Source: RYN-230 sp963723595
Lineage (GTDB): Bacteria; Actinomycetota; Actinomycetes; Streptosporangiales; Streptosporangiaceae
DNA: 64,000 nucleotides
Assembly: GCA_963723595.1 (NCBI GenBank)
Contig: CAVRRQ010000006.1
Location: forward strand, 1,488,001 to 1,552,000
Direction of reading: 5' to 3'
The notes beneath the pieces are model-generated. The model was not told the origin of the DNA, made no database searches, and saw nothing but the letters and a program-made list of their open reading frames with translations. A program made the translations under genes and the position numbers. Within the stretch, counting starts at the first letter, position 1; each line of letters opens with the position of its first letter. Shown here one piece after another: positions 8,481-17,907 of the stretch.

Positions 8481-9560
8481 ATGGCCCGGGACGCCCGGGG
8501 GGACGCGCCGAGCGGGCTCATCGTGGTGGACAAACCCGGCGGCATGACCTCCCACGACGTGGTGGCGCGGATCCGCCGGCTGGCCGGTACCCGCCGGGTC
8601 GGGCACGCCGGCACCCTGGACCCCATGGCGACCGGGGTGCTCGTCGTCGGGGTGGAGAAGGCGACCCGCCTGCTGGGCCACCTCACCCTGACCGAGAAGG
8701 AGTACCAGGCCACCATCCGGCTGGGTCAGGCCACCGACACGGGTGACGCCGAGGGCACGGTTCTCACCACAAACACGGGCCTCACGCCGGGCACGGGCCT
8801 CACGCCGGGCACGGGCCTCACGCCGGGCACGGGCCTCACTCCGGGCACGGGCCTCACCCCGGGCACCCCGGCCCGGCCGGCGAGCCACCTGACCACCGCA
8901 CAGATAGAGGCGGCCGCGGCCGCGCTGACCGGGGAGATCCAGCAGGTGCCCCCCGCGGTCAGCGCGATCAAGGTGGCGGGCCGCCGGGCCTATCAGCTGG
9001 CCCGCGAGGGAGCTCCTCCGGTGCTCCCGCCGCGGCCGGTGACCGTGCGGTCGTTCACCGTCCAGGCCGTCCGGCCCGTCCCGGCGGACCCCGTCCCGGC
9101 GGACCCTGTCCCGGCGGGGGGCGTCCCGGACGGCACGGCGGCCGGCGCAGCCGCCCGCGGCCCGGGCGACCTGCTCGACGTCGACGTGGAGGTGCGCTGC
9201 TCCAGCGGCACGTACATCCGGGCCCTGGCCCGCGACATGGGGGAAGCCCTGGGCGTGGGTGGCCACCTCACCCGGCTCCGCCGGACCCGGGTCGGCCCGT
9301 ACGACCTGAGCGCCGCGCACACGCTGGACGACCTCGCCGAACGGCTGGCCGTGCTACCGCTGGCCGAGGCCGCGGCGGCGGCCTTCCCCGTCCGGGAGCT
9401 CACCGCGGAGGAGGCCCGCTCCCTCTCGCACGGCGGGCGGCTGCCCGGCCTGGGGGGCGAGGCCGGCCCGGTGGCGGCGTTCGGGCCCGACGGCACGCTC
9501 ATCGCGCTCGTGGAGGAGAAAGACGGCGTCGCCCGGCCGCTGGCGGTGTTCGTTCCGTGA
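8481..9560 (+). CDS. truB: tRNA pseudouridine(55) synthase TruB with repeat insert
   Basis: Makes the T-loop pseudouridine at position 55 of tRNAs. The 359-residue product has the catalytic loop GHAGTLDPMATGVL (Asp nucleophile), KEYQATIRLGQATDTGD, PPAVSAIKVAGRRAYQLAR and SSGTYIRALARDMG. Two insertions are unusual: five GLTPGT hexapeptides from an 18-bp tandem repeat (8775-8864) just after the TDTGDAEG strand, and a VPADP repeat around 9080-9115. Both fall in surface-loop positions, so activity could be retained. ATG 8481 follows the nrnA stop by four bases. A perfect inverted repeat follows the stop. Confidence 0.93.
   Translation: MARDARGDAPSGLIVVDKPGGMTSHDVVARIRRLAGTRRVGHAGTLDPMATGVLVVGVEKATRLLGHLTLTEKEYQATIRLGQATDTGDAEGTVLTTNTGLTPGTGLTPGTGLTPGTGLTPGTGLTPGTPARPASHLTTAQIEAAAAALTGEIQQVPPAVSAIKVAGRRAYQLAREGAPPVLPPRPVTVRSFTVQAVRPVPADPVPADPVPAGGVPDGTAAGAAARGPGDLLDVDVEVRCSSGTYIRALARDMGEALGVGGHLTRLRRTRVGPYDLSAAHTLDDLAERLAVLPLAEAAAAAFPVRELTAEEARSLSHGGRLPGLGGEAGPVAAFGPDGTLIALVEEKDGVARPLAVFVP
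8775..8864 (+). repeat. Five 18-bp tandem repeats inside truB
   Basis: The unit ACGGGCCTCACGCCGGGC is repeated five times in frame, with third-position changes only in the last two copies. It encodes GLTPGT units. Near-identity at the DNA level indicates recent expansion by slippage. Confidence 0.95.
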
Positions 9561-9561
9561 C

Positions 9562-9580
9562 CCGGCGGCCTGGCCGCCGG
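9562..9580 (+). terminator. Inverted repeat directly after truB
   Basis: CCGGCGGCC and GGCCGCCGG are exact reverse complements around one T, beginning one base after the truB stop. The position suggests an end or pause of transcription before the DAHP synthase gene. There is no U-tract. The remaining 230 bases up to 9808 show no gene. Confidence 0.45.
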
Positions 9581-9808
9581 CCCGCATCCTGGAGGCTGGC
9601 CCGGCGGCGCCGCTCACCCGCCCCGCAGGCGCCGGGGCCGGCGGGGACTGGCCGGGGACGGTTCTCGTTGCGGCGAATTTGAATGACGGTGCCAGGCCGC
9701 GTGGCTCACGCCGTCCCGGGGCCAGCCGGCCAGCGGTGGTCCCTGATCACGCTGCACCGTCCGGCACAATGGCAGATGCGGGCAGCCGGCTCGCGGGAGG
9801 AGAGCGTA

Positions 9809-10993
9809 ATGCCGCACACCAGCGATACCCGGATCCTGGGCTACGAGCCGCTGCTCTCGCCCGCGGCGCTGCTGGAGGAACTGCCGCTCGGTCCCGCCGA
9901 GGCCGACATGGTCGGACGGTCCCGCACTGAGGTGCGCGCCGTGCTGGACGGCGAGGACGACCGCCTGCTCGTGGTGGCCGGCCCCTGCTCGGTGCACGAC
10001 CCGGCCGCCGGGCTGGACTACGCGGGGCAGCTGGCCGCGCTCCGCGACTCGCTGGCCGGCGAGCTGCTGGTGGTCATGCGGGTCTACTTCGAGAAGCCGC
10101 GCACGGTGACCGGCTGGAAGGGGCTCATCAACGACCCCGGCATGGACGGCACCCATGACGTGCACCGGGGCCTGCGGATGGCCCGCCGCTTCCTGCTCGA
10201 CGTGGTCTCCCTCGGCCTGCCGGTGGGCTGTGAGTGGCTGGACCCGATCACCCCGCAGTACATCGCCGACGCCGTGGCCTGGGGGGCGATCGGCGCCCGG
10301 ACCACCGAGAGCCAGGTCCACCGGCAGCTCGCCTCGGGCCTGTCCATGCCGATCGGGTTCAAGAACGGCACCGACGGCGACGTGACCGTGGCCGTGGACG
10401 CCTGCCGGGCCGCCGCGACGGGGCACACCTTCTTCGGCGTCACCCGGGCCGGCGCGGCGGCGGTCGTCACCACCGCCGGGAACCCGGACTGCCACATCAT
10501 CTTGCGGGGCGGGCGGCCCGGCCCCAACTACGAGCCCGCGCCGGTGCGCGACGCGCTGGACAAGGTGACCAAGGCCGGGCTGGACCGGCGGGTGATGGTG
10601 GACGCCAGCCACGGCAACAGCGGCAAGGACTACCGGCGCCAGCCGGTCGTGGCCGGGGTGCTGGCCGGCCAGATCGCGGCCGGTGAGCCGGGCATCGTGG
10701 GCATCATGCTGGAAAGCTTCCTGCAGGCCGGGCGGCAGGAGCCCGGCGACCCGGCCACGCTGGCCTACGGGCAGAGCGTCACCGACGCATGCATCGACGT
10801 CGAGGCCACCGCGGAGGTGCTGCACGGCCTGGCCGCCGCGGTCAGGCGCCGCCGGGACGTCACGCCGCCCCGGGCGGTCGCGGGGAGCGCCGCCGCGCCG
10901 GCCCCTAGGCTGGAAGGGACGAAGACCCGCCGCGGTCACCCGCGTCGAGCATCGAAGGAGCAGCACCGTGCAGCGCTGGCAGGGCCTGGATGA
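9809..10993 (+). CDS. 3-deoxy-7-phosphoheptulonate (DAHP) synthase, class I
   Basis: First step of aromatic amino acid synthesis: phosphoenolpyruvate plus erythrose 4-phosphate to DAHP. The protein resembles the enteric AroF/AroG/AroH type: VVAGPCSVHDP, MRVYFEKPRTVTGWKG, GARTTESQVHRQLASGL, GFKNGTDGD, VMVDASHGNSGKDY and GIMLESFL are all present. ATG 9809 follows GGGAGGAGAGC. The conserved enzyme ends near 10870. The last 40 residues or so are Arg/Ala-rich and overlap the ribF ribosome-binding site and start by 26 bases, so the true end may be earlier or a frame error may hide it. Its position between truB and ribF is unusual. Confidence 0.9.
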   Translation: MPHTSDTRILGYEPLLSPAALLEELPLGPAEADMVGRSRTEVRAVLDGEDDRLLVVAGPCSVHDPAAGLDYAGQLAALRDSLAGELLVVMRVYFEKPRTVTGWKGLINDPGMDGTHDVHRGLRMARRFLLDVVSLGLPVGCEWLDPITPQYIADAVAWGAIGARTTESQVHRQLASGLSMPIGFKNGTDGDVTVAVDACRAAATGHTFFGVTRAGAAAVVTTAGNPDCHIILRGGRPGPNYEPAPVRDALDKVTKAGLDRRVMVDASHGNSGKDYRRQPVVAGVLAGQIAAGEPGIVGIMLESFLQAGRQEPGDPATLAYGQSVTDACIDVEATAEVLHGLAAAVRRRRDVTPPRAVAGSAAAPAPRLEGTKTRRGHPRRASKEQHRAALAGPG

Positions 10994-11931
10994 CGTGCCC
11001 GGGGACTGGGGCCGCTCGGTCGTCACCATCGGCGTGTTCGACGGCGTCCACCGCGGCCACCAGCACATCGTGGGCCGGGCGGCCGAGGCCGCGGCCCGGC
11101 TCGGCCTGCCCGTGGTCGTGATCACCTTCGACCCGCACCCCGCGGAGGTGGTCCGGCCCGGATCACACCCCCCGCTGCTGTGCAGCGTCCGCCGCCGGGT
11201 CCAGCTGCTGGGCGGCGAGGGCGTGCGACGCGGTCTGCGTGCTGCCGTTCACGCTCGACTTCTCCCGGCTGGGGCCGGATGAGTTCGTCCGTGCCGTGCT
11301 CGCCGACCGGCTGCACGCCCGCTGGGTCGTGGTGGGGGAGAACTTCCGCTTCGGCCACCGGGCCGCCGGCGACGTGGCCCTGCTGGCCGAACTGGGCGAG
11401 AAATACGACTTCGGGGCGGAAGGCGTGCCGCTGCTCACCGAACAGGGGACGGGCGGGGTCACGATCTCCTCCAGCGGGATCCGGGACCTGCTGAACCAGG
11501 GGGACGTGGCCGGCGCCGCCGAGGACCTGGGCCGGCCGCACCGGGTGGAGGGGGTCGTGGTGCGCGGCCAGCAGCGCGGCCGGGGGCTCGGCTTCCCGAC
11601 CGCCAACCTCGAGACCGCGCCGTACACCGCCATCCCCGCCGACGGCGTGTACGCGGGCTGGCTGGCCAGCCTGGACCCCGACGGCCAGGACGAGGAGCGC
11701 TGGCCCGCCGCGATCTCGGTGGGCACCAACCCGACGTTCGACGGCCGGGAGCGGACCGTCGAGGCCTACGCGCTGGACCGGGACGACCTGGACCTGTACG
11801 GCAGGCACATGGCGGTGGACTTCGCGGCCCGGCTGCGCGGGATGGTCCGGTTCGACTCCGCGGACGCGCTCACCGAGCAGATGCGCCGCGATGTTGACGA
11901 GGCCCGTGACCTGGTCGGCAGGGCCGCCTGA
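10968..11931 (+). CDS. ribF: Bifunctional riboflavin kinase / FAD synthetase (one frame break)
   Basis: Converts riboflavin to FMN and FMN to FAD. The N-terminal nucleotidyltransferase has VTIGVFDGVHRGHQHI and VITFDPHPAEVV; after the break come PFTLDFSRLGPDEFV and GENFRFGHRA, then the kinase domain with GRGLGFPTANLE, DGVYAGW and SVGTNPTF. The frame breaks at about 11219-11221 (GAGGGCGTGC): removing one G joins LLGGE to ACDAVCVLPF and gives about 320 residues, the normal size. GTG 10968 has GAAGGAG seven bases upstream. Confidence 0.92.
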
Positions 11932-12176
11932 CGCCGCGCCTGACGTCGCGATCCGGGGCGGCCCGCAGGACGGCGCCGAGGGCACCGGCGGGGCGGCGGG
12001 GCGACCCGGCGTGTACGGACCGGGCCGCGTGATACCTTTAGGTAACGGCCGGCATGTTCCGGCCCGGTCTGCTGCACCCTCAAGCGGCTGGCCGAGGGGC
12101 TTTCCCGCACTTCCAGTTCTTTCTGGGCCGCGCCGAGCCCCGCCCCGTAACCTCGCGACAAAGATAGGAAAGCCAC

Positions 12177-12446
12177 GTGCCGCTGGACACAGGCGTCAAG
12201 AAGGAGATCATCGCGGACAACGCGACCAATGAGGGTGACACCGGCTCGCCGGAAGTCCAGGTTGCACTGCTGACGCGACGGATCAATGACCTGACCGAGC
12301 ACCTCAAGGTGCACAAGCACGATCACCACAGCCGCCGTGGGCTGCTGCTGCTGGTCGGGCGCCGTCGGCGCCTGCTGAAGTACCTGAGCAGCTCGGATAT
12401 CGGGCGCTACCGTGCGCTCATCGCCAAGCTGGGCCTGCGCAGGTAG
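12177..12446 (+). CDS. rpsO: Ribosomal protein S15
   Basis: Primary 16S rRNA-binding protein of the small subunit platform. The 89 residues include the typical IIADNATNEGDTGSPEVQ, LTRRINDLTEHLKVHKHDHHSRRGLL and LLKYL segments and match the standard bacterial length. GTG 12177 follows AGGAAAGCC. The 245 bases upstream contain no gene and probably hold the promoter and leader. The gene order rpsO-pnp is widely conserved. Confidence 0.96.
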   Translation: MPLDTGVKKEIIADNATNEGDTGSPEVQVALLTRRINDLTEHLKVHKHDHHSRRGLLLLVGRRRRLLKYLSSSDIGRYRALIAKLGLRR

Positions 12447-12736
12447 GCCCGGGACAACTCAAGAACGTACTTCCCGCGGCCCCCGATCCCGGAGCGCTCA
12501 GGGCGCCAGGACCGGTCCTCGGTAGTGGTTCTCGGGTCTCGTGCACGCGTTCCTGCGGGAGCGCGGCAGGCGGGCCGAGGGCTTCGATCGAAGACCGGGC
12601 CGGCCGCTGGCCGGGCCAGATGGAACGGACTCGACGGCATCAGGTTGTGACCTGAGCCGAAGAGCACCGGCCGGACAGCACCAGCCACGTGCCACCGGCG
12701 GCGGGCGGAGCGGGACCTCAGAAGGAGGTCTCACCC

Positions 12737-15065
12737 ATGGAGGGTGTGTATACCGCCGAAGCCGTTATCGATAACGGCACCTTCGGCACCCATACGATCA
12801 AGTTCGAGACCGGCAGGCTGGCCCGCCTGGCCGCCGGTTCGGCCGTCGCGACGCTCGACGACGAGACGGTCATCCTGTCCGCCACCACGGCAGGCAAGCA
12901 CCCCAAGGAGGGGCTGGATTTCTTCCCGCTCACCGTGGACGTCGAGGAGCGGATGTACGCGATCGGCCGCATCCCCGGCTCCTTCTTCCGCCGGGAAGGC
13001 CGCCCGTCCGAGGACGCGATCCTCACCTGCCGGCTGATCGACCGGCCGCTGCGCCCCTCGTTCGTCAAGGGCCTGCGCAACGAGGTCCAGGTCGTCGAGA
13101 CGATCCTCTCGCTCAATCCTGATCACCTGTACGACGTGGTCGCCATCAACGCGGCGTCCCTGTCCACCATGCTGGCCGGGCTGCCGTTCTCGGGGCCGAT
13201 CGCCGGCGTCCGGGTCGCCCTGATCAAGGGCCAGTGGGTCGGCGTTCCCGACCCACGAGCAGCTGAACGAGGCCACCTTCGACATGGTGGTCGCGGGCCG
13301 GATGCTCCCGGACGGCGACGTGGCCATCATGATGGTCGAGGCCGAGTCCACCACCGGCACGATCGGGATGCTCGCCGACTCCTCCAGCGGCGCGGTCGCG
13401 CCCACCGAGGAGACGGTGCCCGAGGGCCTGGAGGCGGCCAAGCCGTTCCTCAAGCTGCTCTGCGAGGCCCAGCAGCGGATCGCCGACCAGGCGGCCAAGC
13501 CGACCGGCCAGTTCCCGGTGTTCGCGGACTACCAGCAGGACGTCTACGACGCCGTGGCCGCGGAGGTCTCCGAGGAGCTGGCCCGGGCGCTGACCGTCGC
13601 GGGCAAGCAGGAGCGCGACACCGAGACCGACCGGGTCAAGGCGCTCGCCCAGGAGAAGCTGGCCAGCCAGTTCGAGGGCCGCGAGAAGGAGATCAGCGGG
13701 GCGTTCCGCGCGGTGACCAAGAAGCTGGTCCGGGAGCGGATCGTCCGCGACGGCGTCCGCATCGACGGCCGCGGGCTGAGCGACATCCGCCAGCTGTCCG
13801 CCGAGGCGCACGTGCTGCCCCGGGTGCACGGCTCGGCCCTGTTCGAGCGGGGTGAGACGCAGATCCTAGGCGTCACCACGCTGAACATGCTCCGGATGGA
13901 GCAGATGATCGACACGCTCAACCCGGAGCGGACCAAGCGGTACATGCACAACTACAACATGCCGCCGTACTCCACCGGGGAGACCGGCCGCGTCGGATCG
14001 CCCAAGCGGCGCGAGATCGGCCACGGCGCGCTCGCCGAGCGGGCCGTGCTGCCGGTGCTGCCGAGCCGCGAGGAGTTCCCGTACGCGATCCGCCAGGTCT
14101 CCGAGGCGATCGGGTCCAACGGCTCGACGTCCATGGGCTCGGTCTGCGCGTCCACCATGTCGCTGCTCGACGCCGGTGTCCCGCTGCGGGACATGGTGTC
14201 CGGCATCGCGATGGGCCTGATCTACGAGGGCGGCGAGTACGTCACGCTGACCGACATCCTGGGCGCCGAGGACGCGTTCGGCGACATGGACTTCAAGGTG
14301 GCCGGCACCACGGAGATCATCACCGCGCTCCAGCTGGACACCAAGCTGGACGGGATCCCGGCGGCCGTGCTCGGCGCGGCGCTGCGCCAGGCCCGCGGGG
14401 CGCGGCTCACGATCCTCGAGGTCATGCGCGAGGTGATCGACGCCCCGGGCGAGATGAGCCCGCAGGCGCCGCGGATCATCACGATCAAGGTCCCGGTGGA
14501 CAAGATCGGCGAGGTCATCGGGCCCAAGGGCAAGATGATCAACTCGATCCAGGAGGACACCGGCGCCGAGATCACCATCGAGGACGACGGCACCATCTAC
14601 ATCGGTGCCACCGACGGCCCGTCCGCCGAGGCCGCGCGGACGACGATCAACGCGATCGCCAACCCGCACATGCCGGAGGTGGGCGAGCGGTTCCTCGGGA
14701 CCGTGGTCAAGACCACCACGTTCGGCGCGTTCATCTCCCTGCTGCCGGGCAAGGACGGCCTGCTCCACATCACCCAGCTGCGCAAGCTGCACGGCGGGGC
14801 CCGGATCGACAACGTCGATGACGTGGTGAAGGTCGGCGACAAGATCCAGGTGGAGATCCGCGAGATCGACGACCGCGGCAAGCTGTCCCTGGTGCCCGTC
14901 GAGGTCGTCGAGCGTGAGACGGCCGCCGGGAACGGCGACGGCGGCGCGGGCGGCTCGTCTGAGTCCGGACGGGGGCCGGGACGACCGGGCCGCGGCCGGG
15001 CAGGGGCCGGCGGCGACAGCCACCGGACCCGGCACCGCGAGCGCCGGCACAGCGACAACTCGTGA
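12737..15065 (+). CDS. pnp: Polyribonucleotide nucleotidyltransferase (one frame break)
   Basis: Phosphorolytic 3'-5' exoribonuclease/RNA polymerase of mRNA turnover; in actinomycetes it also adds 3' tails. Two RNase PH domains, a KH domain (GEVIGPKGKMINSIQEDTGA) and an S1 domain (GTVVKTTTFGAFISLLPG) are present, with a basic Arg/Gly tail. GAAGGAGG lies eight bases before ATG 12737. The frame breaks at 13241: GTCGGCGTTC for GTCGCGTTC. Removing one G joins KGQWV to AFPTHEQLNEATFDMV and gives about 775 residues. The 290-base gap after rpsO shows no gene. It overlaps the next gene by four bases. Confidence 0.95.
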
Positions 15066-16405
15066 CCACCCCGGGCGTGCCTGCCGGGCGGACAGATGAC
15101 GGCACGGGCGCCGTCCGGAGCAGCGTGCTGCCGGGCGGCCTCCGGGTCATCACCGAGGCACTGCCCTCGGTCCGCTCGGTCGCGTTCGGCATCTGGGCGG
15201 GGGTGGGGTCCTGTGACGAGGACCTCGCCCACGCCGGGGCCACCCACTACCTGGAGCACCTGCTGTTCAAGGGCACCAGGCGGCGGACCGCGCTGGAGAT
15301 CTCGGCGGCCATGGACGCGGTCGGCGGCGAGCTGAACGCGTTCACCGGCAAGGAGTACACCTGCTACTACGCGCGGGTGCTGGACGCCGACCTGCCGCTG
15401 GCCATCGACGTGCTGTCCGACATGGTGACCAGCTCGCTGATCGAGGCGAAGGACGTCGACGCCGAGCGCGGCGTGATCCTCGAAGAGATCGCCATGAACG
15501 ATGACGATCCCTCCGACACGGTGCACGAGTCGTTCGTCGGCAAGCTGTTCGGTGACACGCCGCTCGGCCGGCCGATCCTCGGCACGGTCGACTCCATCAA
15601 CGCCATGACCCAGGACGAGGTCGCCGGGTACTACCAGGCCCGGTACACCCCCGACCACCTGGTGGTGGCCGCGGCCGGCAGCCTCGACCACGACACGGTG
15701 GTGGAGCAGGCCCGGCACGCGTTCGGCGGCGTCCTCCAGGGCGATGCCCGTCCTGCCGGGCCGCGGCTGGCCACCCCGGGCGGGCCGCCGGCCGTGGCCG
15801 CCGCGGTATCCGGGGACCCGGCCCGCGGCGTGACGCTGGTCTCCCGCGGGATCGAGCAGGCCAACCTGATCCTCGGCTGCGAGGGGCTGAGCCGGACCGA
15901 CGACCGCCGGTTCGCGCTCGGGGTGCTCAACGCGGCCCTCGGCGGCGGCATGTCGTCGCGGCTGTTCCAGGAGGTGCGCGAGAAGCGCGGCCTGGCCTAC
16001 TCGGTCTACAGCTTCACCTCCCAGCACGCCGACACCGGCATCTGGGGGGTCTACGTCGGCTGCCTGCCGTCCAAGGCCGACGACGTGCTGTCGATCTGCC
16101 GGGATGAGATCGCCAAGATCGTGTCCGGTGGCCTGACCGACGCCGAGCTGGAGCGCGGCAAGGGCCAGGTCCGCGGCTCGATGGTGCTCGGCCTGGAGGA
16201 CCCGTCCTCCCGGATGAGCCGGCTGGGCAAGTCCGAGCTGGTCTACCCGCGGCTCGAGCCGGTCGACGAGATCCTGGCCTCGATCGAGGCGGTCTCGCAC
16301 GAGGCGGTGCGCAGCGTGGCCGAGGAGGTCCTCACCCGGCCCAAGGTGCTGGCCGTGGTCGGCCCCTACGACGATGACGCGCCGTTCGTGAACGCGCTGG
16401 CCTAG
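15062..16405 (+). CDS. M16 family zinc peptidase (processing-peptidase-like)
   Basis: Inverzincin metallopeptidase of the M16B type. The inverted zinc motif HYLEH occupies residues 62-66 (THYLEHLLFKGT), with the distal ligand region ERGVILEEIAMNDDDPSD about 80 residues on. The second half has the R-Y pair segment (VREKRGLAYSVYSF) typical of the inactive partner domain. The 447 residues are normal for the family. GTG 15062 overlaps the pnp stop. Many actinomycetes carry this gene directly after pnp; the substrate is not known. Confidence 0.92.
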   Translation: MTTPGVPAGRTDDGTGAVRSSVLPGGLRVITEALPSVRSVAFGIWAGVGSCDEDLAHAGATHYLEHLLFKGTRRRTALEISAAMDAVGGELNAFTGKEYTCYYARVLDADLPLAIDVLSDMVTSSLIEAKDVDAERGVILEEIAMNDDDPSDTVHESFVGKLFGDTPLGRPILGTVDSINAMTQDEVAGYYQARYTPDHLVVAAAGSLDHDTVVEQARHAFGGVLQGDARPAGPRLATPGGPPAVAAAVSGDPARGVTLVSRGIEQANLILGCEGLSRTDDRRFALGVLNAALGGGMSSRLFQEVREKRGLAYSVYSFTSQHADTGIWGVYVGCLPSKADDVLSICRDEIAKIVSGGLTDAELERGKGQVRGSMVLGLEDPSSRMSRLGKSELVYPRLEPVDEILASIEAVSHEAVRSVAEEVLTRPKVLAVVGPYDDDAPFVNALA

Positions 16406-16418
16406 GGTCTGTGCGCAA

Positions 16419-17159
16419 ATGATCAAGGTTGGGGTACTCGGCGCGCGGGGCCGGATGGGCAGCGAGGTCGGCCGGGCCCTGGCCGCCACGGACGACCTCG
16501 AGCTCGCCGCCGAGGTCGACGACGGTGACGCCCTCGACGGGCTGGCCGGCTGCGCCGTGGTGGTCGACTTCACCCACCCGGGCGTGGTCCTGGACAACCT
16601 GCGCTGGTGCGTCGGCCACGGCCTGGACGTGGTCGTCGGCACCTCCGGATTCGACGAGGCCCGGCTGGCCCAGGTGCGGTCCTGGCTGGCAGGCGCGCCC
16701 TCGGTGCGGGTGCTGATCGCGTCGAATTTCTCGGTCGGCGCGGTGCTGATGATGCGGTTCGCGGCCCAGGCCGCCCCGTTCTTCGAGTCGGCCGAGATCA
16801 TCGAGCTGCACCACGCGGGCAAGATGGACGCCCCGTCCGGGACCGCGTCCCGGACCGCGTCGATGATCGCCTCGGCCCGCTCGGAGGCCGGGCTGGGCCC
16901 GTCGCCCGACGCCACCACGACCGCCGTCGAGGGAGCCCGGGGAGCCGACATGGACGGAGTGCGGGTGCACTCGGTGCGGCTGGCCGGGCTGGTGGCTCAC
17001 CAGGAGGTCCTGCTGGGCGGGCACGGCGAGACGCTGACCATCCGGCACGACTCGCTCGACCGGGCCTCGTTCATGCCCGGCGTGCTGCTCGGCGTGCGCG
17101 GGCTGGCTTCCCTGCCGCCGGGCCTGACCTTCGGGCTCGAACCGCTCCTCGGCCTGTAG
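16419..17159 (+). CDS. dapB: 4-hydroxy-tetrahydrodipicolinate reductase
   Basis: Second committed step of lysine/diaminopimelate synthesis. The 246-residue protein has the Rossmann motif VGVLGARGRMG at the N-terminus, VDFTHP, VVGTSGF, ASNFSVGAVL and the substrate signature ELHHAGKMDAPSGTA. GTRP-like and HQEVLLGGHGETLTIRHDS segments close the enzyme. Length and motifs are complete. ATG 16419 is 13 bases after the peptidase stop. A DapA-family gene lies 3.5 kb downstream but is not adjacent. Confidence 0.94.
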   Translation: MIKVGVLGARGRMGSEVGRALAATDDLELAAEVDDGDALDGLAGCAVVVDFTHPGVVLDNLRWCVGHGLDVVVGTSGFDEARLAQVRSWLAGAPSVRVLIASNFSVGAVLMMRFAAQAAPFFESAEIIELHHAGKMDAPSGTASRTASMIASARSEAGLGPSPDATTTAVEGARGADMDGVRVHSVRLAGLVAHQEVLLGGHGETLTIRHDSLDRASFMPGVLLGVRGLASLPPGLTFGLEPLLGL

Positions 17160-17162
17160 CCT
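17157..17162 (+). promoter_or_regulatory. -10 element placing a leaderless start for the DUF2277 gene
   Basis: TAGCCT fits TANNNT and is separated from ATG 17169 by six bases (GCCAGT). There is no ribosome-binding site. This spacing places transcription start at or next to the A of ATG. The hexamer overlaps the dapB stop codon. Confidence 0.4.
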
Positions 17163-17168
17163 GCCAGT

Positions 17169-17372
17169 ATGTGCCGCAGCATCAAGACCCTGCGCCCGCC
17201 CTACGCCGAGCACGTGACCGGCGAGGACGTGCGGGCCGCAGCGCGCCAGTATGTCAAGAAGATCAGCGGGTTCCAGCGCCCGGCCAAGCACAACGCGGAG
17301 GCGTTCGAGCAGGCCGTGGACGCGGTGGCCAGCGCGACCGAGGTGCTCCTCGCCCAGCTTGAGATACGGTAA
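17169..17372 (+). CDS. DUF2277 family protein
   Basis: A 67-residue protein beginning MCRSIKTLRPPYAEHVT, the hallmark of DUF2277, with AARQYVKKISGFQRPAKHN and a helical C-terminal half. Function is unknown. No membrane or export signal is seen. No Shine-Dalgarno sequence precedes it; the TAGCCT hexamer six bases upstream suggests a leaderless transcript. Confidence 0.85.
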   Translation: MCRSIKTLRPPYAEHVTGEDVRAAARQYVKKISGFQRPAKHNAEAFEQAVDAVASATEVLLAQLEIR

Positions 17373-17422
17373 AAGCACGACAAGCGCGGCTGCGCGCGTG
17401 GCGAGTCCATCGGGGGACGGGC

Positions 17423-17833
17423 ATGCTGAGAGCGATCCTGAACGTGATCTGGCTGGTCCTGTGCGGTTTCTGGATGGCTATCCTCTACGCGCTGGCCGGG
17501 CTGGTCTGCTTCGTCCTGTTCTTCCTCGTGGTGACGATCCCCCTCGGGATCGCGGCCTTCCGCATCGCCGGCTATGTGCTGTGGCCGTTCGGCCGGTCGG
17601 TCGAGGTGCGCCGGGACGCCGGGCTGGGCTCCGTGATCGGCAACGTCCTCTGGATCGTGCTGTTCGGCTGGTGGCTGGCCCTGGGTCACCTGACTACCGG
17701 CATCGCGCTGTGCCTCACCATCATCGGCATCCCGCTGGGCCTGGCCAACTTCAAGATCATCCCGATCTCGCTGGTGCCGCTGGGGGTCGAGATCGTCCCG
17801 TCCGGCCAGCTTTACCCTGGCTACAGCAGCTGA
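17423..17833 (+). CDS. YccF domain integral membrane protein
   Basis: A 136-residue membrane protein with two YccF-type hydrophobic blocks (about 4-60 and 75-125) containing TIPLGIAAFR and TIIGIPLGLANFKI, the duplicated signature of the family. It is predicted to cross the cytoplasmic membrane three or four times. Function is unknown. ATG 17423 follows GGGGACGGGC. It stands alone, 50 bases after DUF2277. Confidence 0.85.
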   Translation: MLRAILNVIWLVLCGFWMAILYALAGLVCFVLFFLVVTIPLGIAAFRIAGYVLWPFGRSVEVRRDAGLGSVIGNVLWIVLFGWWLALGHLTTGIALCLTIIGIPLGLANFKIIPISLVPLGVEIVPSGQLYPGYSS

Positions 17834-17895
17834 CCCGCCCGGTTCCGGCCGTCCGGACGGGCCCCCTGCGCCTTCGCTAGCCGGCGCTGGCCGTC

Positions 17896-17901
17896 TAGGG
17901 T
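17896..17901 (+). promoter_or_regulatory. -10 element placing a leaderless start for the aldo/keto reductase
   Basis: TAGGGT is followed by six bases (TGAGGC) and ATG 17908. A weak TTCGCT lies 17 bases upstream of it (17873-17878). The spacing predicts a leaderless or nearly leaderless transcript. Confidence 0.4.
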
Positions 17902-17907
17902 TGAGGC

